From the NCBI RefSeq assembly GCF_019745455.1, contig NZ_JAIETD010000102.1, forward strand, positions 1 through 64,000: a stretch of DNA of 64,000 bases, in the 5' to 3' direction. The position numbers and the translations under genes are program-made. The notes under the pieces are model-generated. The model was not told the origin of the DNA and did no database searches. It saw only the letters and a program-made list of their open reading frames with translations. This stretch comes from Methylobacterium sp. GTDB lineage: Bacteria > Pseudomonadota > Alphaproteobacteria > Rhizobiales > Beijerinckiaceae. Shown here piece by piece: positions 15,991 through 23,523 of this stretch; position 1 is the stretch's first letter; the number at the start of each line of letters is the position of its first letter.

Positions 15991-18900
15991 TTGGCGATCT
16001 TCAATTTCACGGTCCAGAGGATTTCCCGCGGGGACGGCCGCGGCGCCGTCGCTGCGGCGTCCTATCGCCACCGGGAGCGAATGCGCGAGGAGGAGACGGG
16101 GCGAACCTGCCGCTACACCAACCACCGGGACGAGAAGGTCCACGCCGAGCTGGCGCTGCCCGACCAGACCCCGGAGTGGTTGCGCAACCTGGTCGACGGC
16201 CGCACCCCGGCCCAGGCAAGCGAAGCCCTCTGGAACCGGGTCGAGCGGGAGGCGACCCGTGCGAACGCCGTCCTCGCCCGGGAGATCAACATGGCGCTCC
16301 CCAAAGAGCTGTCGCGTAAGGAGCATATCGCCCTCATGCGCGACTTCGTGCGGGAGGCCTTCACGAGCCGCGGGGTGGTGGCGGACTGGGTGATTCACGA
16401 AAAGCCGGGCAACCCGCACGCCCACGTCATGCTCACCGCCCAGCCGCTGTCCGAGACCGGCTTCGGCAAGAGCTACAGCCGCATCCTCGACCCGGCGGGC
16501 GATCCCGTGCGGGTGAATGGAAAGGTCCAATACAAGGTTTGGGAGGACGGACGCGACACCATCCGGGACTGGCGCCGGGCGTGGGAGAACGTCACCAACC
16601 GGCACCTCGAGCGCGCCGGGATCGAGGCCCGCATCGACGGCCGATCGCTCAACGAGCGTGGATCGTCGCTCACCCCCAATGTTCATCTCGGGCCCGAGAA
16701 CAGGTCGGATCGGAACGGCAGGATCGAGGGCAGCCTTGAGCGGAGGCAGGCCGCCATCCAGCGCGAGAATGCCGAGCGCATCCGCGCGAACCCGAGCGAG
16801 CTGGTCCGGCTCGCGGCATCGCAGGCGGCGGTGTTCACGCGCCGCGACGTCGAGCGCGTGGCGAACCGCTACCTGAAAGAGGCCGAGCCGGACGAAGTCA
16901 GAAGGCTTGTCGACCAGGCGCTCGCGTCACCGGACATCGCCGCCACCCCGTCGAGTGCGCTGGACCCCTTCACGGGCCGGATAGTCGAGGCGATGGTGTA
17001 CGCCACGCGCGACATGATCGCCCTCGAACAGCGCATGATGGAGCAGGCCCGGGCACTGCGCCTCGACCCGTCGCACGGGGTCGACAGCGCCCATGTTGAA
17101 GCGGCGCTGAAGGCTCAGGACGACGCGATCAGGACCGCGACCAATGGTCGAGCCGGGCTGTCGGAGGAGCAGCGTGAGGCTGTGCGCTACGTCACCGACG
17201 CGCGCGGGATCACCGCGGTGGTGGGGTTCGCCGGATCCGGCAAATCCACCATGCTCCAGGCGGCGAAGGAGGCCTGGATCGCCTCCGGTCGGCGGGTGTT
17301 CGGCGCGGCGCTCGCCGGCAAGGCGGCAGAAGGTTTGAAAGACAGCTCCGGGATCGAAAGCCGCACGCTCGCGTCGTGGGAATACGCTTGGTCGCAGGGG
17401 CGCGACGCTCTCCAGAAAGGGGACGTGTTCGTGATCGACGAGGCCGGAATGGTCTCCTCCGGCCAGCTCGCGCGGGTGATCGACACGATCCACACTGCCG
17501 GTGCCAAGGCCGTTCTGGTCGGCGATGCGACGCAGCTTCAGCCCATCCAGGCGGGGGCGGCTTTCCGCGCGATCTCGGAGCGGATCGGCTTTGTCGAGCT
17601 GGAGGGCATCCGCCGCCAGCGCGCGCACGAGTGGCAGCGCGAGGCGTCGCTCGACCTCGCCCGTGGGCGCACGTTCGAGGCGTTGCAGGCTTACCGGTCA
17701 CACGGCTCGGTGCGCTTCCACGATACGGCGGAGGCTGCGCGAGAGCAGATCGTGGCGGACTGGAGCGAGGCCAACCGGCAGGGGTCGGTGCTGGTCGTCG
17801 CGCACGCCAACAAGGACGTGGACGCGCTGAACTGCGGGGTCCGGGACGCCCGCAAGGCCAGCGGCGAACTGTCCGGCACGGAGGTTCAGTTCGAGACCTC
17901 GCGCGGTCTGAAGGGCTTCGCCATCGGGGACCGGGTGTTGTTCCTGAAGAATGAAGCGGAGGTGAAGAACGGGATGCTGGGCACGGTCGAGCGCCTGGGC
18001 CTCGACACGCTCACCGTCCGCACGGACGGGGGCAACACCGTCACGCTGAAGCCGTCCGAATACGAGCACTTCAGCCACGGCTACGCGGCGACCGTCCACA
18101 AGGCGCAAGGCGCCACGGTCGACCGAACGCTGGTCTATGCGTCCGAGACGATGGACCGGCATCTCGCCTATGTGGCGATGACGCGGCACCGCGACGACGC
18201 CGTCATATACGCATCGTCGGAGACGTTCGGCAGCCTCGCCGACCTGGCGCAGAAGCTCGGGCGTGACGGTGCGGCCACGACGACCCTGGACCATGACTTC
18301 ATGCGCCGGCGCGCAAATGTGAGCGACTTGCCGGAGGCCGTTCCCGACCGCGGGCTCACATGGGACGTCAGCGCACAGCCGGCCGAGGCAAGAATCAACG
18401 AGCGCGCCCCGGCGGCTGAGAACCCCTCTGCGCTCGCCACCGCCGACCAGGTGTTAGAGCGGACCGGCACGGCGCCAACCGACGAGGTCGACGCCGGCCC
18501 GATTGCGAACAAAGCCCCAGCCGCGATCGTCCAGCCGAGAACCGAACCGGCGACCCATTCCGCGCGCGGCGCGAAGGTCATGGTGGCGGCCGTGCGAAGC
18601 GCGGCAGGCACCGACAAGGCGGCGATCGAGGCCAGGGTCGCGGCGGCGGCCGCGTGCCATCGAGCCCGCGAGGCTGCACGCTTCGCGGTCGAGGCGGTGT
18701 GGAAGAACGCCGATCCGATCGTCGAGCGGATCGACGCCGCCATCTGCGGCGAGGCAGACATGGCCGTGCTTGCCGCGCTCATGCGCGAGCGCCCCGAGCA
18801 ACTCGGCGAGATGCACGGCCGGGAGGAACGGCGGGGGCTGCTTGCCCGCTTGCTGCCGGAGTCCGAGGCCGCGAGGGCGGGCCGGACGGAGCGGGCGGCG

Positions 18901-20109
18901 GCGCACGAGGATGCGAGCTTCGCGGCCGACCAGGCGATGCGCGCGGCCTTTATCTGGCGGGACAGGCTGGCGCAGGAAACCGCCGCGGCGGCGGTGCGGG
19001 CGGAGCGGATGGGGCACGCGGTCCCGTATCTCTCCGATCGCGCCAGCGGATTGCTGCGGGCGTTCGTGGAGGCCCGGGAGGCCGGGCCGGAGGCCGAGCG
19101 GCTCGCGGCCGCCCGAGCCCGCGACCGCGAGGACCTGACGGCCGAACTCGTCGCTTATGACGCGGCGCTGACGCGCCGCTTCGGGGCGGACGCCTTCACG
19201 GAGTGGGCAACCGAGCGGTTCGAGGATGCCTTGGGCCGCGATCGCTGGGCGGCGGGGATGCTCAGGACGCTCGGACCCAAGGTGCGCGACTTTGCGGCCG
19301 CGCAGCGCGAGGTGGACGCGCGCTTGGCGCGGGCGGCGCAGGATCGGGCGACGCGACCTGAGCCCCTGTTCGCCGCGGTCACGTCGTTCGACCGCACGCC
19401 CGAGGAGGTCGCGCGGGACAGCGTGGCGGCCGACGGCTCGATCACGGCCGAGGTGAAGGCGCTCGAGGCGGCGGCGCGCGTCGTCTACCGCGATCCCGAC
19501 GCGGCCGTGCGGGCGATCGTCGAGGCGCTGCCCAACCGGGAGCGTTACAGTGGCTTCGTGGATCGCCTGTTCGACAGGCCCGAAGAGATCGGGGCGCTGG
19601 CCGGAGCCAAGGGCCTGTTCGTGGGGCGTGCCGAGAAGCAGGCGCGCGCCGTGGCCGAGGAGACGGCCAAGGACTTCGCGCTCCGGGCCCGGGAGCTCGG
19701 GGACAACTATGCCGGCTCGGTCCGCCTCGCCGCCGAGCAGGAGCGGGAGGGCCGCGCCGCGGCGGCGATCGAAGTGCCGGGCCTCTCGGCGGCGGCCCAG
19801 GCCGTCGTCGACCGGCTGCAAGGCCTCGCCTCGGACCAGGCGGGGGAGCAGTATCGCGCCTTGTCGGCAAGCCCTGAGGTGCGCCGCGAGGTTGAGGCAT
19901 TCGGGGAGGCGGTGCTGCGCAAGTTCGGGCACAGCCTCAAGGTGGAGCGGGTCTCGCCCCGGCCGACCGCCGAGCAGCGTGCCCAGTTCGCGCGCGAGCT
20001 GCCGCGCCTGGAGGCGGCGCGCGCGCTCGCGCGGGGGCTGCGGCTCGAGCGCGACCGGCAGAGGGAGCTCGTCCGGGACCTGCAGCAGCGCAACGAGCGC
20101 GGCCGTTAG
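15991..20109 (+). CDS. traA: TraA, MobQ relaxase-helicase with C-terminal BID-like domain
   Basis: A 1372-residue relaxase that nicks oriT, stays bound to the 5' end and unwinds the strand. TTG 15991 is chosen because it yields MAIFNFTVQRISRGDGRG, the normal MobQ opening; the TTG at 15958 only adds 11 unlike residues. Tyr25 is the likely nucleophile; the metal-binding HxH is His143/His145 in NPHAHVML. A TraI-like helicase follows with Walker A GFAGSGKS (412-419) and Walker B VFVIDEAG (near 480), and HGYAATVHKAQGATVDRT further on. Residues ~1140-1330 resemble the BID secretion signal found at the C-end of alphaproteobacterial relaxases; landmarks are RDPDAAVRAI, PEEIGALAG (1197-1205) and VLRKFG (to 1313). 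A basic tail ends the protein. The C-terminal domain has a relative in the Fic gene downstream. Confidence 0.93.
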   Translation: MAIFNFTVQRISRGDGRGAVAAASYRHRERMREEETGRTCRYTNHRDEKVHAELALPDQTPEWLRNLVDGRTPAQASEALWNRVEREATRANAVLAREINMALPKELSRKEHIALMRDFVREAFTSRGVVADWVIHEKPGNPHAHVMLTAQPLSETGFGKSYSRILDPAGDPVRVNGKVQYKVWEDGRDTIRDWRRAWENVTNRHLERAGIEARIDGRSLNERGSSLTPNVHLGPENRSDRNGRIEGSLERRQAAIQRENAERIRANPSELVRLAASQAAVFTRRDVERVANRYLKEAEPDEVRRLVDQALASPDIAATPSSALDPFTGRIVEAMVYATRDMIALEQRMMEQARALRLDPSHGVDSAHVEAALKAQDDAIRTATNGRAGLSEEQREAVRYVTDARGITAVVGFAGSGKSTMLQAAKEAWIASGRRVFGAALAGKAAEGLKDSSGIESRTLASWEYAWSQGRDALQKGDVFVIDEAGMVSSGQLARVIDTIHTAGAKAVLVGDATQLQPIQAGAAFRAISERIGFVELEGIRRQRAHEWQREASLDLARGRTFEALQAYRSHGSVRFHDTAEAAREQIVADWSEANRQGSVLVVAHANKDVDALNCGVRDARKASGELSGTEVQFETSRGLKGFAIGDRVLFLKNEAEVKNGMLGTVERLGLDTLTVRTDGGNTVTLKPSEYEHFSHGYAATVHKAQGATVDRTLVYASETMDRHLAYVAMTRHRDDAVIYASSETFGSLADLAQKLGRDGAATTTLDHDFMRRRANVSDLPEAVPDRGLTWDVSAQPAEARINERAPAAENPSALATADQVLERTGTAPTDEVDAGPIANKAPAAIVQPRTEPATHSARGAKVMVAAVRSAAGTDKAAIEARVAAAAACHRAREAARFAVEAVWKNADPIVERIDAAICGEADMAVLAALMRERPEQLGEMHGREERRGLLARLLPESEAARAGRTERAAAHEDASFAADQAMRAAFIWRDRLAQETAAAAVRAERMGHAVPYLSDRASGLLRAFVEAREAGPEAERLAAARARDREDLTAELVAYDAALTRRFGADAFTEWATERFEDALGRDRWAAGMLRTLGPKVRDFAAAQREVDARLARAAQDRATRPEPLFAAVTSFDRTPEEVARDSVAADGSITAEVKALEAAARVVYRDPDAAVRAIVEALPNRERYSGFVDRLFDRPEEIGALAGAKGLFVGRAEKQARAVAEETAKDFALRARELGDNYAGSVRLAAEQEREGRAAAAIEVPGLSAAAQAVVDRLQGLASDQAGEQYRALSASPEVRREVEAFGEAVLRKFGHSLKVERVSPRPTAEQRAQFARELPRLEAARALARGLRLERDRQRELVRDLQQRNERGR

Positions 20110-20302
20110 GGGCGGTCGTGGGCCAGGGCGCGAGCAGCCTGATAGGGGGTCCGCCTCTCTGTTGCCGGGCCAAAGCTAGGGTGAGGCCGGAGGATGGCTT
20201 GGATGTTATGAAGGGAGAGAGCGTCGACGCGGGTTTCGGGCAGCGCTTACGAAAGAGCGCTCGATCGCGGCGGCCGGGCGAACAGCTCTATGGAGGCAAC
20301 CC

Positions 20303-20584
20303 ATGACCATGACCACCGCCGATGCCCTCGACGCCCGCGCCCGTGAGACGGAGGCGGGCCCTTCCGTCGCGGAGCAAATCCGCGAGCTCGCCCGCGCGCA
20401 CGGCGTCGTGTACGAGCGCAGCCCGCTCGACGACTACGCCGAAACGATCTCCCGGCTCTCGGACGCCGAGGTCACGCCCGACGAGACCGAGTGTCTCTTG
20501 CGCGCGCTGACCGACGCGGGCGTGATCACCCCCGAGCAGCGGTTTTGTCTGCACGCTGCCTACCTGCGCCAGAGCCGGGCATGA
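20303..20584 (+). CDS. Small protein coupled to fic, candidate antitoxin
   Basis: A 93-residue acidic, helical protein; GGAGG 6 bases before the ATG gives it a strong start. Its last codons overlap the fic start in ATGA (20581-20584), so fic translation depends on it. Position and size match the antitoxins that hold Fic toxins in check (VbhA-type). However, I do not find the inhibitory (S/T)xxxE(G/N) helix motif of class I Fic antitoxins; the nearest text is in LLRALTDAGVITPEQRFCLH. It could be a divergent inhibitor, a secretion chaperone for the Fic protein, or unrelated. Confidence 0.6.
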   Translation: MTMTTADALDARARETEAGPSVAEQIRELARAHGVVYERSPLDDYAETISRLSDAEVTPDETECLLRALTDAGVITPEQRFCLHAAYLRQSRA

Positions 20585-22134
20585 CCTTCGATCCGTTCGG
20601 CGATTTCGAGAGCCGGGGGTATCTGCGGAACAACGAAGGGATCAAAGATCCGGCCGAGGTGAAGCGCCTTGAGCACGAGGTCTTCCGCGATCATGTGGGA
20701 GGAGCCATCGCGGCGCTGCGGACCGGAAAGGCGCTCGGCTACGAGGACGTGCTCGAGACGCACCGGCGGCTGTTCCAGACCATGTATCCGTGGGCAGGCC
20801 AGGATCGGACCGAGAACGCCCCCGACATCGCCATCGTCAAGGGCGGCCGGTCCGACCTGTTCGCCTACCCGGACGAGATCCATCGCGCCGCGGCGCACGC
20901 TCTCACGCGCGGCCAGAAGGTCGAGATCATGCGCGAGCGGCCGGGCGAGGTCATGGGCCTCCTCGCCTACGCCCACCCGTTTCTGGAGGGGAACGGGCGC
21001 ACGATCATGGTCCTGCATGGCGAGATGTGCCGACGGGCCGGCCTCCACATCGCCTGGCAGGCCATCCCGAAGAAGGACTACCTCGAGGCCCTCACGAAGG
21101 AGCTGGACCAGCCCGGACGCCATCTCGATCGCTTCCTGGCGCCCCACGTTCGCCTGGAGGGGCTCGGCCGTGAGCAAGAGGCCACGATCCTGCGTTCGCT
21201 GCCGGGGTTAGGGCCCGCGCGGGAAACGGATCGCCCGCTGCACGAGTCGACCGCCGCTCAATCGACAGCCAAGGTCGAAACCTGCTGCTCGGCGCACTCT
21301 GCGCCGCGGCCCCCAGCGTCATCCAGTCTTGAGGCGAACCAGGGGGAGACACGGCCTCGCGAGAAGCAAAGTCTCCTTCTGCCGGCCAACGCCGTTGATC
21401 GAACCCTGCCTTTGTCGGAAGTCTCGGCGCGTGTGGAGGCCGACCCACACATAGCGCCCTACGTCGCTGCTCTGAAATCAGCCGCCGAAGTCACGTTCAA
21501 GGAGCCGGCGGCGGTCGTGGCCTCGCTCACCACGCAGGCAATCGAAATGCCTGAAGCCGAGCCGGCGATCAGAATGCAGCTTTACGAACGTCCAGAAGTA
21601 TTTGGCGATTTGAGGGGCGGAACGACTCGCCTCGGCCGGGAGGACGCGGAACGTCAGGGGGCGCGCAGCGCAGGTGGATTGGTGGCCAACGCCTTCAGCG
21701 AGTTGGCGGACGTCGCCCGCTCCATCAAAGCCGAAATCCTCTCGGATTGGTCCGAGTACGTTCAGCGGGAGCTGATCGCCATTCCGGCGCCGAGCGAGGA
21801 ATTGCAAGCGGTGTTGGGGCAAGGCGACATGACGGCGACCTCAATTGCCGAGGTCGCCCGCAACACGGGCCTTGTGAACGAGATCAACGCCTTTCTCGAA
21901 GCTGCTCAACAGCGCTTCGGATGGGCTGGCATGGCAGCCATCCGAGGCGACCGAATGGCCGAGCTGCGGGATCGCATGTCAGGCATCAAAGAGCACGATC
22001 TCGAACTGGCTGCTCGCCTGACGCAGGACGTGGCGAAGCTGCATGGTCGGGTCCAGGCTCAGCACGAGCGTCAAGAGCGCAAGGCGGAGCACGACCTGAA
22101 GCTCACGCATCGGTCAGCGGAGATTGAGCCCTGA
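20581..22134 (+). CDS. Fic-domain protein with C-terminal BID-like secretion domain
   Basis: A 517-residue two-part protein. Residues ~1-200 are a Fic domain, opening DPFGDFESRGYLRNNEGIKD, with a helix containing the catalytic loop HPFLEGNGRTIM (His132, Glu136, Arg140). Fic enzymes usually attach AMP to a target hydroxyl. The final Arg of the consensus HxFx(D/E)GNGRxxR is Met143 here. A proline/serine-rich linker (~205-275) leads to residues ~275-450, which carry the landmarks of the relaxase C-terminus: KEPAAVVASL, PEVFGDLRG (338-346) and AAQQRFG (441-447), with nearly the same spacing, then a basic tail. FIC-BID architecture is that of VbhT and Bep effectors of Bartonella. It is coupled to the 93-codon gene upstream and probably to traF downstream, so it is co-expressed with transfer. 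Secretion into recipient cells is inference. Confidence 0.82.
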   Translation: MTFDPFGDFESRGYLRNNEGIKDPAEVKRLEHEVFRDHVGGAIAALRTGKALGYEDVLETHRRLFQTMYPWAGQDRTENAPDIAIVKGGRSDLFAYPDEIHRAAAHALTRGQKVEIMRERPGEVMGLLAYAHPFLEGNGRTIMVLHGEMCRRAGLHIAWQAIPKKDYLEALTKELDQPGRHLDRFLAPHVRLEGLGREQEATILRSLPGLGPARETDRPLHESTAAQSTAKVETCCSAHSAPRPPASSSLEANQGETRPREKQSLLLPANAVDRTLPLSEVSARVEADPHIAPYVAALKSAAEVTFKEPAAVVASLTTQAIEMPEAEPAIRMQLYERPEVFGDLRGGTTRLGREDAERQGARSAGGLVANAFSELADVARSIKAEILSDWSEYVQRELIAIPAPSEELQAVLGQGDMTATSIAEVARNTGLVNEINAFLEAAQQRFGWAGMAAIRGDRMAELRDRMSGIKEHDLELAARLTQDVAKLHGRVQAQHERQERKAEHDLKLTHRSAEIEP

Positions 22135-22166
22135 ACGGATACCGACTCATCGGGATCGGGGCCTTC

Positions 22167-22670
22167 ATGGCGGCCGCAGTGGTCCTTGGGGCCTTCGAGG
22201 TGTTCGGGCTGACAGTCAACACGACGCCCTCTTACCCGCGCGGCCTCTGGCGGCGCGTGGAAGCCGTCGAACCACCGTTGACGCGCGGGCGCATGGCGCT
22301 GGCCTGCCCCCCGAGCTCGCCAGCTTTCGACGAGGCGCTCGGGCGCGGCTACATGGGCGGGCCGGGTTGGTGCCACAACGGCTACCGGCCGATCATGAAG
22401 AAGATCGTGGCCGTCGCCGGCGATATCGTGACCTTCGACGGCACCGGCGGCGCCATGCGGGTCAACGGGCAGGAGATCCCGAATTCGGCCCGCCAGGCCC
22501 GCGATGCGGCCGGGCGTCCGATGAGGTCGTGGGCCGGCGGAGCGATCCCGCCGCACCAGGCGCTTCTGGTGTCGGACTACGATCCCTACTCCTTCGATGG
22601 CCGCTACTACGGGCCGCTGCCCGAGACCTCGGTCTACGCCTACACGGAGCCGGTCCTGACCGTCCCCTGA
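22167..22670 (+). CDS. traF: TraF, S26-type conjugal transfer peptidase
   Basis: A 167-residue (or 179 from CTG 22131) membrane-anchored serine peptidase of the TraF/signal peptidase I family, which in RP4 and Ti systems matures and cyclises the TrbC pilin. The nucleophile Ser is in NTTPSYPRGLW and the general-base Lys in MKKIVAVAGD; the pattern YDPYSFDGRYYGPLPETSV closes the fold. A single hydrophobic N-terminal helix anchors it. The ATG at 22167 cuts that helix short; an in-frame CTG at 22131 sits 8 bases after GGAG and overlaps the fic stop (CTGA), giving a complete anchor, so the true start may be 22131. Confidence 0.88.
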   Translation: MAAAVVLGAFEVFGLTVNTTPSYPRGLWRRVEAVEPPLTRGRMALACPPSSPAFDEALGRGYMGGPGWCHNGYRPIMKKIVAVAGDIVTFDGTGGAMRVNGQEIPNSARQARDAAGRPMRSWAGGAIPPHQALLVSDYDPYSFDGRYYGPLPETSVYAYTEPVLTVP

Positions 22671-22763
22671 CGTACCTCAAACGCGAACCCACGAAGCGCC
22701 TCGCGGCGCCTGTGGGTTGCAAGAAGACGCGGATCACCTACTGCGACGCTGGGGGGCCTGGTC

Positions 22764-23459
22764 TCAGCGGGCCTCGCGGAACCGGCTGAGGTCAATGGTC
22801 ATGGGCGCGGACGTGACCTCGAACATGGTTGGCGGCACAGGCGGGGCGCTCGCCCCCCGAGGGGACTTGGGGGAAACGTCAGCGGTTTCCCGGCCGGAGG
22901 ACGCATAGGCCTCCGCGACCCGGCGCGGTTCACGATCGCCAGAGCCAGCTATCTCCCTCCGCTCGAACTCGCGCGGCGGGGGCTTGGCGACCACGACCGG
23001 AACCGAGGGGGTCAAGCCCGAGATCGGAGCCCCATTGTAGGTGCCCGCCACGTAGGCCCGCACCGTCTCGAGGGGCAGATCGCGCGGATTTCGCACCGAC
23101 GCGGAGACCATCTCGCGGGCGCGCTGGTAGACGAGCGACCCAATGCGGATGTTCGTACAAGGTTCAATCGCTTGCGCGACCGAGACCTTCAGCTCGGGGA
23201 GGAGACGGGCCGGAACGAGCAACAGCCCGAACCGCACGTCGGCTCCGGCGCTGAGGTAGCTCGTGACGGCCTGGACCATCGCTGCATTGGTGGTGGGCTG
23301 GCGAACGACCACGGCCTTGCGGCCGTCCTTGGTCACAACCTTCAGCGCCAGCTCGTTGTAGCCCGAGGTCTCGTTGATGAGTTCCTCGATTGCGGCCGGT
23401 TCAATGCCCGGAGCCATGCACTGCTTGATGTAGTTGGCATCGAAATCCATGGCATTCAT
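22764..23459 (-). CDS. traH: TraH-like conjugal transfer protein
   Basis: A 231-residue soluble protein. It opens with NYIKQCMAPGIEPAAIEELI, has a middle segment DGRKAVVVRQPTTNAAMVQAV, the line CTNIRIGSLVYQRAREMV, and ends TIDLSRFREAR. This arrangement, including the closing IDLSR, recalls TraH of Ti-type plasmids. In Ti plasmids traH ends the traAFBH operon; here it is the last gene of the minus-strand trb operon and converges with traF. A proline-rich linker lies at ~165-205. Its role in transfer is not defined; the family assignment rests on remembered similarity. Confidence 0.65.
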   Translation of the reverse strand: MNAMDFDANYIKQCMAPGIEPAAIEELINETSGYNELALKVVTKDGRKAVVVRQPTTNAAMVQAVTSYLSAGADVRFGLLLVPARLLPELKVSVAQAIEPCTNIRIGSLVYQRAREMVSASVRNPRDLPLETVRAYVAGTYNGAPISGLTPSVPVVVAKPPPREFERREIAGSGDREPRRVAEAYASSGRETADVSPKSPRGASAPPVPPTMFEVTSAPMTIDLSRFREAR

Positions 23460-23523
23460 CCGTCAGGGGAGGGGACAGCTCGCACGATCAGGTGTCAGGT
23501 TGTCGATCATCGGACTGCGCTCG

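Noticed and set aside
15772..16686. Long minus-strand open frame over oriT and the traA start
   Set aside because: Opposite to a well-supported relaxase; composition is that of a complementary high-GC frame and it shows no domain.
18454..19932. 492-codon minus-strand frame inside traA
   Set aside because: Mirror of the relaxase coding frame; Arg/Leu/Gly-rich with no motif.
20208..20306. Possible 32-residue peptide ending in ATGA overlap with the 93-codon gene
   Set aside because: Basic, low-complexity, and the overlap can arise because GGAGGCAACCCATGA is the ribosome binding region of the next gene.
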